From JAEUQQ01 sp963697285 (GTDB lineage: Bacteria; Acidobacteriota; Vicinamibacteria; Vicinamibacterales; JAFNAJ01), in the NCBI GenBank assembly GCA_963697285.1, contig CAVONI010000001.1, positions 186,001-250,000 of the forward strand: a stretch of 64,000 nt of DNA, read 5' to 3'. Position numbers and translations under genes: made by a program. The notes below the pieces were generated by a model, which searched no databases, was not told the DNA's origin, and saw only the letters and a list, made by a program, of their open reading frames with translations. Numbering within the stretch: position 1 is the stretch's first letter; the number at the start of each line of letters is the position of its first letter. Below, in pieces: positions 28,980 to 38,545 of this stretch.

Positions 28980-30101
28980 TCAACGGCTCATCAACTGGAC
29001 GAACTGGTCGTAGAACTTCGGCAGATCGAGATCCCACTGCACGGTCGACACCTGCCACCATGACGCCATCGTCCTGGCGCGCGCCGGCTGGCCTGGCGGG
29101 CCCGGCATCTCCTTCTCGACGAAGATGGTCTGGCCGTACCCGGCGGTGTGGTCGATGTCGATGTTGACGTAGAGCTCCTGCTGCTTCGTGATGATGCTCG
29201 GGTCGAGGAACGCCAGCACCGAGATCTCGTCCCACATGAATCCGCCGCCGCCCCCCTGCCCGATGGGCATGAACTTGGTGATGAACTGCGCCGCCTTCGA
29301 GTTCGACGTCGCGATCCGCCGCTTCACGTCGTCGCTGAGCGACGTCTTCACCGAGATGTCGACCGGCGTGATGGTGATCTTCTTCCAGGGCGCGCTCATC
29401 GCGATGCGCGTCGCCTCGGGATCCCACCACCAGTTGAACTCGCGGCGGCCGTTGATGCGGTGGTTGCCACCCTGGTCGACGTTGAAGCCTGCGCCCATCA
29501 GCACGAGTTCCTTGGCGAGCGTCGCGATCTCGGGGTCGAGGCCGAGTGCCAGCGCCACGGTCGTGAAGGGTCCGCCGACCCACAGCGTCACCTCGTTCGG
29601 GTACTTCCGGATCTGCTGGATCATGAACAGCGCGCCGTGCAGGTCGATCGGCTTCAGCGTCGTCACGCCCGTCGGCGGTGTCGGCACCTCGTCGGGCGCG
29701 TGATAGCGGCGCTCGTTCCACGCGCCCTTGTACGAGAACTCGCCGTACTGCGCTTCCCACGCCTTGGCCAGGTCGCGCGAGTTGATCAGCGGGAACGCGG
29801 CACCCTGCGCCACCGGGATGTTGCCGTGCCCCGTCAACTCGATCATGCGAAGCATGTGCGCCGTGCCGGCCTTGACCCAGGCGTCGCCGGCGGTCACCGT
29901 GATGCCGAGTACCTCGACGTCGGGCGACTGGAGCATCGCGAGCGTCGAGATCATGTCGGTCCCGAGCGCCGCGCCGTCCTGGTCGATGAACACTTTCTTC
30001 TTCGGCGCGGTCGGCGCCTGGCCTGCGGCCGTTGACGCCACGCCGGCGTTCACCGCGGCGACGAGGGCCGCGGCCACCATGGCCCGTCTCAGTGCATGCA
30101 T
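28980..30101 (-). CDS. Exported nucleoside hydrolase, divergent active-site motif
   Basis: 373 residues: signal peptide (1-27, ending TAAGQ) and an inosine-uridine-preferring nucleoside hydrolase fold. The Ca-binding opening motif, normally DxDxGxDD, reads IDQDGAALGTDM, with two extra residues and only one terminal Asp. VEVLGITVTAGDAWV, VTLWVGGPFTTVALAL, LVLMGAGFN and FNWWWDPEATRIA follow the family. Known enzymes cleave the N-glycosidic bond of ribonucleosides to base and ribose. It is the second of three such genes in this locus and lies 20 nt before ribokinase. The altered motif may mean a different nucleoside. Confidence 0.87.
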   Translation of the reverse strand: MHALRRAMVAAALVAAVNAGVASTAAGQAPTAPKKKVFIDQDGAALGTDMISTLAMLQSPDVEVLGITVTAGDAWVKAGTAHMLRMIELTGHGNIPVAQGAAFPLINSRDLAKAWEAQYGEFSYKGAWNERRYHAPDEVPTPPTGVTTLKPIDLHGALFMIQQIRKYPNEVTLWVGGPFTTVALALGLDPEIATLAKELVLMGAGFNVDQGGNHRINGRREFNWWWDPEATRIAMSAPWKKITITPVDISVKTSLSDDVKRRIATSNSKAAQFITKFMPIGQGGGGGFMWDEISVLAFLDPSIITKQQELYVNIDIDHTAGYGQTIFVEKEMPGPPGQPARARTMASWWQVSTVQWDLDLPKFYDQFVQLMSR

Positions 30102-30219
30102 GACAGTTCCCTCACGTATGGCGCCCAGGCGCCCGCAGTTGCGATGTCAGACTGGTGAACGTCTTCACGGTGCGTGCTGTGACACTCCCCGTGCGGGTCG
30201 CCGGAGCACCACGCACGCA

Positions 30220-31347
30220 TCACGGCTTGCGCGTCATCAGGTTCACGTAGAGATCCCAGAACCCCTTCCGGTCGATGTCCATCAGCACCTTCACCTTCTG
30301 CGTGCCCGCCGGAAAGTCGGCTGGAGTGTCGAACGAACGGCGTCGCGACTGGTGATACCCGATCGAGCGGCCGTAGTTGGGGCCGTACGTCACGTCGATG
30401 TCGAGGAAGCGGTCGTCGAGCCTGGTGGCGAGGGCCGGCTGCAGGAAGATGGCGGTCGTCAGCGCGTCCCAGACGAACGATCGCATGTCGGGATTGCGCT
30501 CGAACCGCGGCCCGTGCATCTGCTTGAACAGCTTCGTGATCGGCGTTTCAGGTGCCGACACGATCCGGTCGTACTCGGCCTTCGTGTAGAAGACACGCTC
30601 TGCCACGTCGGTGGGCACCACGATCTGCTCGCGGAACGGCGCGCGCACCGTGATGCGGGCTGCCTCCGGGTCGAACCACCAGTTGAACTCCGCCGCAGGC
30701 GTCGAGTTGCCCGGGACGTCGATCGAGCCGCCCATGTAGTACACGCGCTTGACCAGCGGCACGATCTCGGGGTTCTTGCGGATGGCGAGGGCCACGTTGG
30801 TCGCGGGGCCGATGACGAACAACGTCACCTCGTTGGGATGCGCCTTGACGGCCCTGACGATGAAGTCCACGGCGTTCTCGTCGGCGGGTGTGGTCGTCGG
30901 GTACCCGATGGCGGGTTCGCGATCCAGCGCCAGGTACGACGCCGCCCTCGGCCGCCCGTAGGCGCCGAGGACCTCGGAGCGGCCCCAGAGGCGCTCCTCG
31001 GCTTCGAGCCAGGGCTGGCGAGAGCCCATCAAGGGCTCGCGCACGCCCATGAACACGCGAATGTCGGTGCGGCCGATCAGCTCGAGCTGCCGTAGCGCGC
31101 TGGCCGTGCAGTGCTCGGCCCACGAGTTGCCGGGCACAATGGTCACGCCGAGCACCTCGACGTTCGGGGAGTTCAGCAACATGAACAGGGCCACGGCATC
31201 GTCGTTCAGCACGCCCATGTCGGCATCGACGATGACCCGCTCGCGCGCCGCAGGTGGCTGCTGCGCCATGGCTCGCGACGGGACCACCACGAGGACGAGT
31301 GCGCAGACGGTCGAGATCAACCACCTGCAGGGTGTTGTACCAGTCAC
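30220..31347 (-). CDS. Exported nucleoside hydrolase
   Basis: 375 residues, signal peptide ending SRAMAQ, then the hydrolase fold with Ca ligands VDADMGVLNDDAVALF. Conserved strands are VEVLGVTIVPGNSW, VTLFVIGPATNVALAI, YYMGGSIDVPGN and EFNWWFDPEAARI. The GTG start at 31347 overlaps the TGA of the preceding gene (GTGA), so translation is coupled. About 118 nt separate it from the next nucleoside hydrolase. It should release ribose and free base from nucleosides in the periplasm; base preference is not evident. Confidence 0.9.
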   Translation of the reverse strand: MTGTTPCRWLISTVCALVLVVVPSRAMAQQPPAARERVIVDADMGVLNDDAVALFMLLNSPNVEVLGVTIVPGNSWAEHCTASALRQLELIGRTDIRVFMGVREPLMGSRQPWLEAEERLWGRSEVLGAYGRPRAASYLALDREPAIGYPTTTPADENAVDFIVRAVKAHPNEVTLFVIGPATNVALAIRKNPEIVPLVKRVYYMGGSIDVPGNSTPAAEFNWWFDPEAARITVRAPFREQIVVPTDVAERVFYTKAEYDRIVSAPETPITKLFKQMHGPRFERNPDMRSFVWDALTTAIFLQPALATRLDDRFLDIDVTYGPNYGRSIGYHQSRRRSFDTPADFPAGTQKVKVLMDIDRKGFWDLYVNLMTRKP

Positions 31348-32810
31348 GGGTGTACCTCCAGGGCCATCTCGCGGATGCGGTTCAGATAGCCGACATAGAT
31401 CGGGATCGGAATGTCAGGCGAATCGCCATCGTCGAGAAAGTGATCGAGACGGCGTCCGGCGGTGGAGCGGATGACCTCGTTCAGGCGGGGCATCTTCAGG
31501 AACTTGACCTTCCAGATTTCCAGCATCAGCTCCTGGAAGTCGCGGCTGAGGAAGGCGAATCGCCCCCCGGCGTACCCGGTCAGGTACACCGCATCGAAAT
31601 GCCGCGCAACAAGCGCCTCGCGGATTGCCGCAAGCCCTGGTACGGCCGGTGATCCGGGCTGGCGATCCCCACGTGTCGACGACGCGTTGTAGGGGCCGCG
31701 CCCCTGCGCGGCCCGGGGATCCACGAACGCCCCGTAGGGGCCGCGCCCCTGCGCGGCCCGGGCATCCGCGAACGACACGATCAGGTGCAGCACGTCGGCG
31801 AGATCGCCCCACAGCACCTTTTCATCCAGCGCCGCAAAGCGGATGGGTGCACCGGGAGCGCGATCGATCCGCTGCTGCGCGGCCCGGGCACGCTCACTGT
31901 CGGTGGCCACACGCCCGAGTTCCGCGTGGAACCACTCGAGGCGCTCGCGCGCCAGGTTCTTCTTCAGGAACTCGACAGCGTACGCGTTGGCGAAGTAGAA
32001 GTCCTGATCGGCCGCGAGCGACTCCACCCACGGGCGCCAGTCGACCGTCATCAGGGTGCCGACGAGCGTCCGCAGTTCGCCGACCGTGAGGTCGGGGTGA
32101 TACTTGACCGCCTGCCAGAAGTGCTCGGTCGAGTCGTAGGTCGCTCCGTACAGCTCGATGCCCTCGTCGATGACGTACCAGTTCGAGAGCACCCGGCCGG
32201 GGATGGACGAGGAGGCGCTCCAGCAGTTGAGGCTCTGCGACCAGCGATCCCTGACGCGCAGGAAGGCGTCGCGGTAGACATCGGTCGTGAGCTGCCAGTG
32301 CCGGCCCTTGAAGACCAGCGGCGCGTCGCGCCTCGACAGGCCGGCCACGGCGCGCTCCAGTTCGCCACGGGTGTGCGTCAGCAGGATCTCGAGCGGCAGT
32401 TCCGTTTCCATCGATACGACACGGCTCTCGACGCCGCGACTCAGGAGACCGTCCGCGAACGCCTGTCGTGCCGCGGGCGAGTCGAACCGCCACCGTCCGG
32501 CCTCGGTGTCGATGAAGCCGAAGAGGTCGTCGAGCGTGTCGAACTGAATCAGCGCGTGGAGCGAGAACCGGATCGGCCGCCCCTGCACGTCGACGCGCGA
32601 GGCGGGATCGACCAGGCGGCGCAGCGTGAGGCGTGTCGCCGGTGCGGGCCCTTGCGCCGACTGGCGAAAACACCCGCTGAGAAACCCGCTGACGCCGGGA
32701 ACACACTGCGCGACTGATTGTCGCGCGATGCCCGCCGCTGCGGGCGGAGCACCCGCCAGGGCGATCGCGAGGACCATCGACACGGCGATCGTCAACGTCT
32801 GCATGCGCAC
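31344..32810 (-). CDS. Exported protein of unknown function carrying two in-frame palindromic repeats
   Basis: 488 residues; I recognise no family. A signal peptide (MQTLTIAVSMVLAIALAG) is followed by a globular protein rich in aromatic residues with RLTLRRLVDPASRVDV, FKGRHWQLTTDVYRDAF and a C-terminal YLTGYAGGRFAFLSRDFQ. GTG at 32810 is preferred because GAGGT lies 5 nt upstream; ATG 32804 is the alternative. Residues about 351-375 hold two copies of RAAQGRGPY encoded by a GC-palindrome (31689-31760), probably an insertion in a surface loop. It is sandwiched between adenine deaminase (8-nt gap) and a nucleoside hydrolase (4-nt overlap), so it should act in nucleoside use. Confidence 0.8.
   Translation of the reverse strand: MRMQTLTIAVSMVLAIALAGAPPAAAGIARQSVAQCVPGVSGFLSGCFRQSAQGPAPATRLTLRRLVDPASRVDVQGRPIRFSLHALIQFDTLDDLFGFIDTEAGRWRFDSPAARQAFADGLLSRGVESRVVSMETELPLEILLTHTRGELERAVAGLSRRDAPLVFKGRHWQLTTDVYRDAFLRVRDRWSQSLNCWSASSSIPGRVLSNWYVIDEGIELYGATYDSTEHFWQAVKYHPDLTVGELRTLVGTLMTVDWRPWVESLAADQDFYFANAYAVEFLKKNLARERLEWFHAELGRVATDSERARAAQQRIDRAPGAPIRFAALDEKVLWGDLADVLHLIVSFADARAAQGRGPYGAFVDPRAAQGRGPYNASSTRGDRQPGSPAVPGLAAIREALVARHFDAVYLTGYAGGRFAFLSRDFQELMLEIWKVKFLKMPRLNEVIRSTAGRRLDHFLDDGDSPDIPIPIYVGYLNRIREMALEVHP
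31689..31760 (-). repeat. Two copies of an interspersed GC-palindrome (REP-like)
   Basis: Copies at 31689-31715 and 31734-31760. On the minus strand each has stem GGGCCGCG, loop CAGGGG, stem CGCGGCCC, followed by CTAC. Identical cores recur at 61451-61525. Both pairs lie inside minus-strand genes in the same reading frame (RAAQGRGPY), 45-48 bp apart. Confidence 0.85.
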
Positions 32811-32818
32811 GCGGGACC

Positions 32819-34747
32819 TCAGAACACCACCGGCATGCGCTGTTGCGTTTCGAGGTTGAACAATCCCAGGTCGGTCAGCGAGTACTTCCACGGATCGCAG
32901 GTCAGGTTCATGAACGTGATCTTGTCGGTGGGGTGGTCCGCGAGCGCCGCCGCCGGGCGAAGCTCGGTCGCCACCTTGTCGAGCGTCCTGATCTTCTGCG
33001 CGACAACGACCGGATCGTCGTCGCTCATCAGGCCGCCGATTGGCAGGGACAACTCGGCGAGCACCTTGCCATCCTTGACGATCACGTATCCGCCCTCGAT
33101 GGCCGCGCACCGGTTGGCGGCGACCGCCATGTCTTCGTCGGTCGCGCCGATGACGCCCAGGTTGTGATGGTCGTGGTTGACCGTCCAGGCGATGGCGCCC
33201 TCGAAGCCGAGTTCCCAGAACGAGACGCCGATGCTCATGCCCTTGCCGTACCGCTCGACGATGGCGTACTTGGTGATGCCGCGCGGCAGGTCGCGCTGCA
33301 CGCGGCCGCCACCGACCTGGAGCGTCTTCGTGATGGGCCCCAGGTCGCGCGAGAAGTAACGCGGCGGCAGCACGTACGCCTGCACCTCGCGGCGATTCGG
33401 CGGCGCCAGGACCTCGAAGTCCGACGCACGCAACTCCCGCGACAGCCGCACCGTGTTGCGCAGCGCCGGGTCGATCGGGCCGGCGTCGAGCGTACCGGTC
33501 AGCCGTCCCCGCTCCGCGACGAGGCGACCGTTCGCGATGACGCGATCGATGACCACCTTCTCGAAGTCCGACACGAACAGCACGTCGGCATAGCGGCCGG
33601 GCGCCAGCAGGCCGTGGAGGTGCGAGACCTGCCAGTGGGCCGCGTTGTTGACGGTGGCCATCTGGTACGCGGTGATGGGATCGACCCCGAGCGCGATCGC
33701 CGTGCGCACCTCGTGGTCGATCCCGCCGCGGTCGAGCAGCTCGGCGACCGTGCGGTCGTCGACGGCGAGGCCGACGTTGCGCCAGTCGCGCAAGGGCAGG
33801 CTCACGAACTGCTTGATCATGTCGGCCGTGCGTTCTGTCTTCAGCTGCAGGTGCACGCCCTTGCGCAGCATGGTGAGGGCTTCGGCGACGCGCGACGAGT
33901 GGCTCGACATGACGCCGGCCGCGATCCACCCGTCGAGCACGTCGAGGGGCGGGCTGCCATGGCCCGCGACGATGCGGCGATCGTCGAGCGCAGCCTGGAT
34001 GACGCCGTGCAGGCGGGTCGACCCGTCCAGCACGCGTGGCAGATCCATCACCTCGTCGATGCCGCGCGTTTCGTCGGGCCACCGCTTGAAGGCGAGCGCC
34101 GTTTCCGCGTAGCCGATGTAGCCGCTCGTCGTTTCGACGGGGCTCGGCGGCGTGGCCGACGAGACGCACGGGTAGATCTTCTGCGGCAGGCGGCGGCCGG
34201 CCTCGACGAAGTACTCGACACCGGGAAGTCCGGCCGCGGCATTCGTGATCTCGTGCGTGCCCTCGAAGTAGGCCGTCAGCCCCTGGGGGAGGGTGACCTC
34301 CGCGTGCCGGCGCGCGCTCAGGCGACTGCTCTCGCAGTGGTAGTGCGCGTCGACGAAGCCCGGGACGAGCGTCATGCCCGTCGCATTGACCCTGACGGTC
34401 GCGGCGCCGACGTGCCGCCCGACCTCGCCGATCGCGGCAATCCGGTCGCCCGCGATGGCGATCCCCCAGCCTGGCAGCAGTTCTCCCGTGATGGTATCGA
34501 GCAGGGTACCGCCCTCGATGACGAGGTCGGCGGGTTCCTGCGCGAGCGCCACGCGCATCAGGCGGAGCCTTGCGCTGACCCGCGCTTCGGCCGCGTCAGG
34601 CAGCGCCGGCGATCCGGATGCGCCGGCCGGACGTGGCCCCGCCTGCGCCGCGCTCACGTCGTGCGGCACCGCGGCCAGCGCCGACGTTGCGGCCGCACCG
34701 GCGAGGAACCGGCGCCGAGTCCACCCGTGTGGTCGATCGTTCGTCAT
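32819..34747 (-). CDS. Adenine deaminase family protein with Tat signal
   Basis: 642 residues. Twin-arginine signal TRRRFLAGAAATSALAAV, then amidohydrolase domains: VIEGGTLLDTITGELLPGWGIAI, metal motif VDAHYHCESS, GTHEI, AHWQVSHLHGLLAPGRYAD, and the Ade C-terminal domain (VERYGKGMSIGVSFW, TVNHDHHNLGVIGATDEDM). Adenine deaminase converts adenine to hypoxanthine and ammonia and is normally cytosolic with about 550-600 residues; the exported form suggests work in the periplasm beside the nucleoside hydrolases. First gene of the minus-strand operon; start at 34747 has GGAG upstream. A related deaminase substrate is possible. Confidence 0.87.
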   Translation of the reverse strand: MTNDRPHGWTRRRFLAGAAATSALAAVPHDVSAAQAGPRPAGASGSPALPDAAEARVSARLRLMRVALAQEPADLVIEGGTLLDTITGELLPGWGIAIAGDRIAAIGEVGRHVGAATVRVNATGMTLVPGFVDAHYHCESSRLSARRHAEVTLPQGLTAYFEGTHEITNAAAGLPGVEYFVEAGRRLPQKIYPCVSSATPPSPVETTSGYIGYAETALAFKRWPDETRGIDEVMDLPRVLDGSTRLHGVIQAALDDRRIVAGHGSPPLDVLDGWIAAGVMSSHSSRVAEALTMLRKGVHLQLKTERTADMIKQFVSLPLRDWRNVGLAVDDRTVAELLDRGGIDHEVRTAIALGVDPITAYQMATVNNAAHWQVSHLHGLLAPGRYADVLFVSDFEKVVIDRVIANGRLVAERGRLTGTLDAGPIDPALRNTVRLSRELRASDFEVLAPPNRREVQAYVLPPRYFSRDLGPITKTLQVGGGRVQRDLPRGITKYAIVERYGKGMSIGVSFWELGFEGAIAWTVNHDHHNLGVIGATDEDMAVAANRCAAIEGGYVIVKDGKVLAELSLPIGGLMSDDDPVVVAQKIRTLDKVATELRPAAALADHPTDKITFMNLTCDPWKYSLTDLGLFNLETQQRMPVVF

Positions 34748-35221
34748 CGTGCCCCGCTCCAACGTGTGATCGTGGCTGCACCGTCGCCCGCGCGTCGACG
34801 TGCGGCGCGCGTCCGCACGCGTTTCGTCGTCAAGCGGGTGAGCACGCTCAGCCGTCTCGTTCTCGCCCCGGCGTCCAGAACGTCTTGACAGGCTCTAGCA
34901 CGCGTGTTCTAGTCTGCTCGACGATTACACGGCCGCCGCCGATCCTACGGACAAACCGTGAGAGTTGGTAGCGAATTCGCTGAATCGCCCTGTAATCGTT
35001 ATCAGCATTCTCGGGCAATTGTGTCATCACGAGACCAGGGGTTGGGCGAAGCCGACGTCGCCCGGATCGGCTTCGACAGGCGGCACGACCGAGGACGTCT
35101 TCGTGCCGGCCGCCGCGCCGCTGCGGCCGACCCGGTGACTGGCCCGGTTCGCCGGGTTGCCGTTCAGCGATCGCAGCTTCGTCCAGCGTGGAATGCAGGG
35201 CCATAGCAGACAGGTGGGGAC
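34748..35221. other. 474-bp divergent intergenic region of the nucleoside locus
   Basis: Contains no gene that I can support. It separates the adenine-deaminase operon from receptor 2 and must carry both promoters. The middle (34885-35030) is less GC-rich than its surroundings and contains the TTGACA promoter candidate below; 34750-34880 and 35040-35200 show only GC-rich sequence. Confidence 0.7.
34885..34913 (+). promoter_or_regulatory. Sigma-70-like promoter with embedded dyad
   Basis: Perfect TTGACA at 34885-34890, 17-bp spacer, TCTAGT at 34908-34913 (4 of 6 consensus). The spacer and -10 include CTAG-CACGCGTG-TT-CTAG (34895-34912), a palindrome with the central CpG typical of LacI/GalR operators. 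It would give receptor 2 a leader of about 300 nt. Inference from motif only. Confidence 0.45.
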
Positions 35222-38200
35222 ATGAGAGTGCCGTGGTTGCGCGTTACAACGTTCGTCATGGCCGTGGCGTTGCTGCCAACGGTCCCCGCGTTTGCCCAGT
35301 CGGTGGGATCCATCTCCGGCACCGTGCTCGATGCCTCGAAGGCGGCGATGCCCGGGGTGGTGGTGACCGCACGGAACGAGGGCACGAGTGCGTCGCGCGA
35401 GGTCGTGACCGACGGCGTCGGCCGCTACGTCATGCCGCTGCTCCCGATCGGCACCTACACCGTCAGCGCCACGATGCCCGGCTTCCAGACCCAGGAACTC
35501 AGCAAGGTCGTCCTGGAAGTGCAGGCGAGCCTCACGATCGACTTCGTGCTGCAGATTTCCTCGCTGTCGACAGAGGTCACCGTCACGAGCCAGGCCGCCG
35601 CCGTTGAACTGCAGCGCAGCGATGCCTCACTGGGTCAACTCATCAACGCGCAGCAGGTGGCCGAGTTGCCCTTGAACGGCCGCAACTTCGTGCAGCTCGC
35701 CCTCCTGGGGCCCGGCACGGTGACGGGGCGTGCGGGCAGTTTCCTTGCGCAGGGGACCAGCAGCGAGGTGTCGTACCGCGGCAGCATGTCGGTCTCGGCG
35801 CAGGGCATGCGTGAAAACGCCAACGACTGGCTGTACGACGGCGTTGACGACAACGAGTTGACGGCGGGCGGCGTCGGCATCCTGCCCAACGTCGACTCCA
35901 TCCGCGAGTTCAAGGTCCTGACCCACAACTACCTGTCGCAGTATGGCAGCCGCGGCGGCACGACGATCCTGGTGAGCAGCAAGTCGGGCGAGAACAAGTT
36001 CCGCGGCAGCGTGTACGAGTTCTTCCGGAACGACGCGCTCGATGCCCGGAACTTCTTCGACGGCGCCCACGAAGCGCCCGTGGAACCAGAACACGTACGG
36101 CGGCTCGCTGGGCGGCCCGATCAAGCGCGACAAGACGTTCTTCTTCGGCGGCTTCCAGGGCAACAACATCGACGAGGGGCTGACCACGCTGCTCACGGTG
36201 CCGACGGCGCTGATGCACCAGGGCAACTTCACCGAGTCGTTTCCGGGTGCGCCCGCGGCGATCATCTACGACCCGGCTACCACGCGCATCGACCCGGTGA
36301 CCGGCCAGTCGATCCGCGATCCATTCCCTGGCAACATCATCCCCGCTGACCGCATCAGTCCGATCGGCAAGGCGCTCCTCGACCTGCTGCCGCTTCCCAC
36401 CTACACCGATCGGCTCGGCAGCAATTACCTTGCGAACCCGGTGAAGACGCTGGACGACTACCAGGGCGACCTCCGGGTCGATCACAATTTCAGCAACGAC
36501 GATCGACTGTTCGCACGCTTCAGCTTCGAAGAGGCGGAGCAGTACCTGCCCACTGGCCTGCCGGGTTTCGGCGCGACCGGCGGCTTCTCCAGCAACCAGA
36601 CGTTCAAGACGCACGCGAAGAACATCGCGGTGTCGGAGACGCACATCTTCAAGAACAACGTCATCAACCAGTTCACCGCCGGCTACAACCGGGTGTTCAA
36701 CTACATCACGTCGTTCGGCTACCTCTCGAACAAGTCGCAGGAACTGGGCATTCCCGGCGCCAACCTGGGCACCGACGAAACGTCGTCGTTGACGCGGATG
36801 ACGATCCAGAACTTCGTCGGGCTCGGAGACCGTGGGTTTTCACCCTTCCAGGGCGGCACCAACGTCTTCCACTACAGCGACACCGTGACGATGGTGAAGG
36901 GCGCCCACTCGCTGAACATGGGCGGCACCATGCGGGCGATGCAATTGAACCTCCTGGGCGACACCGCGCTCGCCGGCCAGTTCGCGTTCACACGCTCGTT
37001 CACCGCCGGCTTCACCAACAACGCACTGAACGCCACTACGGGCAGCGCCGTCGCGAGCCTCCTGCTCGGCCTCCCCGCGTCAGGAGGGCGCAACGATCAG
37101 CTCGAGGGGTCGGTCAAGGGACGGCGATGGAAGGAGTTCCGCGTGTTCGTCGACGACAGCTGGCGGGTGAGCAACAGCCTCACCATGACCATGGGCCTGG
37201 CCTACATGGTGACGACGCCGCAGTCCGAGGCCAAGGATCGCTTCAGCAACTTCGATTTCTACACTGGCGAGATCTTCGTCGGCGGAACGATCGGCGTGAA
37301 GACCGACTGGAGCAACATCCAGCCTCGCATCGGGTTCGCGTGGAGCCCGAAGGAAAGCACGACCACGGTTCTGAGGGGCGGCTACGGCATCTACCATGAC
37401 GTGTCGGCGATGGGCGGCTCCACGGGTCCGTACCAGAACCCGCCCTACGCGAATGCGTATTCCTTCACGAGCAACAACATCACGCCGGTTCGCACGCTGG
37501 CCACGGGTTTTCCCGTCAACAACCAGCCGGTCGATCCGGCCAATTACACGGGCACCTGGACCACGATCGACCCGAACTCCAAGCAGGGTCGCGTGCAGCA
37601 GTGGAGCCTCAACATCGAACGCATGCTTCCGTGGAAAACCGTCGCGAGCATTGCCTATGCCGGCTCCTACGCCGATCGGCTGTTCGACAAGACCCGCAAC
37701 TTGAACACGGCGACGCCGGGCCCTGGCTTCAACCCGGCTGCCCGCCGTCCGTATCCGCAGCTCCAGAACGTCGACGCCGCCCTCAGCCGCGGCTGGATGA
37801 AGTACAACTCGCTGCAGCTCAGGGTCGAGCGGCGTACCTCCGGCGGCTTCTACCTGCTGGGCGCGTACACGTATGCCAAGGCGCTGACCAACGGCGTGTC
37901 GGGTTTCGGCGGGGACCCGGGCATCGTCTACTTCCCTGTCGTGACCGACGACAAGGTCGACGAGGGCTCCGCGAACACCGACCTGCGTCACAACTTCACC
38001 GTCAGCGCGCTCTACGAGTTGCCCGGCAGAAACCTCACGGGGCTGGCTCACGCGATCTTCAGCCAATGGAGCGTCAACACCATCTTCGTGGCCCAGAGCG
38101 GCTACCCCCTCGGGATGGTCATGTCGACCAACCAGTCGGGCACCTCATTCGGCAATCGACCCGACCGGGTGTGCGACGGCAAGCTCGACAACCCGACGGT

Positions 38201-38480
38201 TCAGAAGTGGTTCGACACGAGCTGTTTCGTCGCACCGCCGGTCGGGGTCCTCGGCAACGCGGCGCGCACGACGCTGTTCGGGCCGGGACGGTGGAACGCC
38301 GACCTGGCGATCACCAAGAAGGCCGGCAAGTTCCAGTTCCGCGCCGAGATCTTCAACGTGTTCAACCACGCGCAGTTCCAGGTGCCGAACACGACGGTCG
38401 GGTCGGCCACCTTCGGCGCGATTACGTCTACCGTGAAGTCCTCGAGGCAGGTCCAGCTCGCGCTGAAGTTCGTGTTCTGA
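35222..38480 (+). CDS. TonB-dependent receptor, Oar-like (receptor 2; one frameshift)
   Basis: About 1086 residues after removing one extra C in a CCC run near 36068, where the frame passes from NFFDGA to RPWNQNTYGGSLGGPIKRDK. Signal peptide (1-26), carboxypeptidase-regulatory-like domain (SISGTVLDASKAAMPGVVV), plug (AELPLNGRNFVQLALLGPG), barrel, and terminal VQLALKFVF. It heads a plus-strand group with a nucleoside hydrolase and a permease and is divergent from the adenine-deaminase operon, so nucleosides or nucleic-acid fragments are the likely ligand. That is inference from context; barrel sequence does not reveal the substrate. Confidence 0.87.
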
Positions 38481-38486
38481 ACCAAT

Positions 38487-38510
38487 GCGAGGGGGGGGAG
38501 CCCCCCTCGC
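38487..38510 (+). terminator. Perfect 10-bp hairpin between receptor 2 and nucleoside hydrolase
   Basis: GCGAGGGGGG, loop GGAG, CCCCCCTCGC, seven bases after the receptor stop. No T-run follows, so partial termination or mRNA stabilisation of the receptor segment is more likely than full stop, since the next gene begins 36 nt later. Confidence 0.6.
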
Positions 38511-38545
38511 GCCCGCACACCGCGCAGGTGACAAGGCGAGAACCC

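Noticed and set aside
36042..36349. Two separate receptor genes overlapping at 36.0-36.3 kb
   Set aside because: The pieces are adjacent parts of one TonB receptor (plug then barrel) joined by removing one C from a CCC run.
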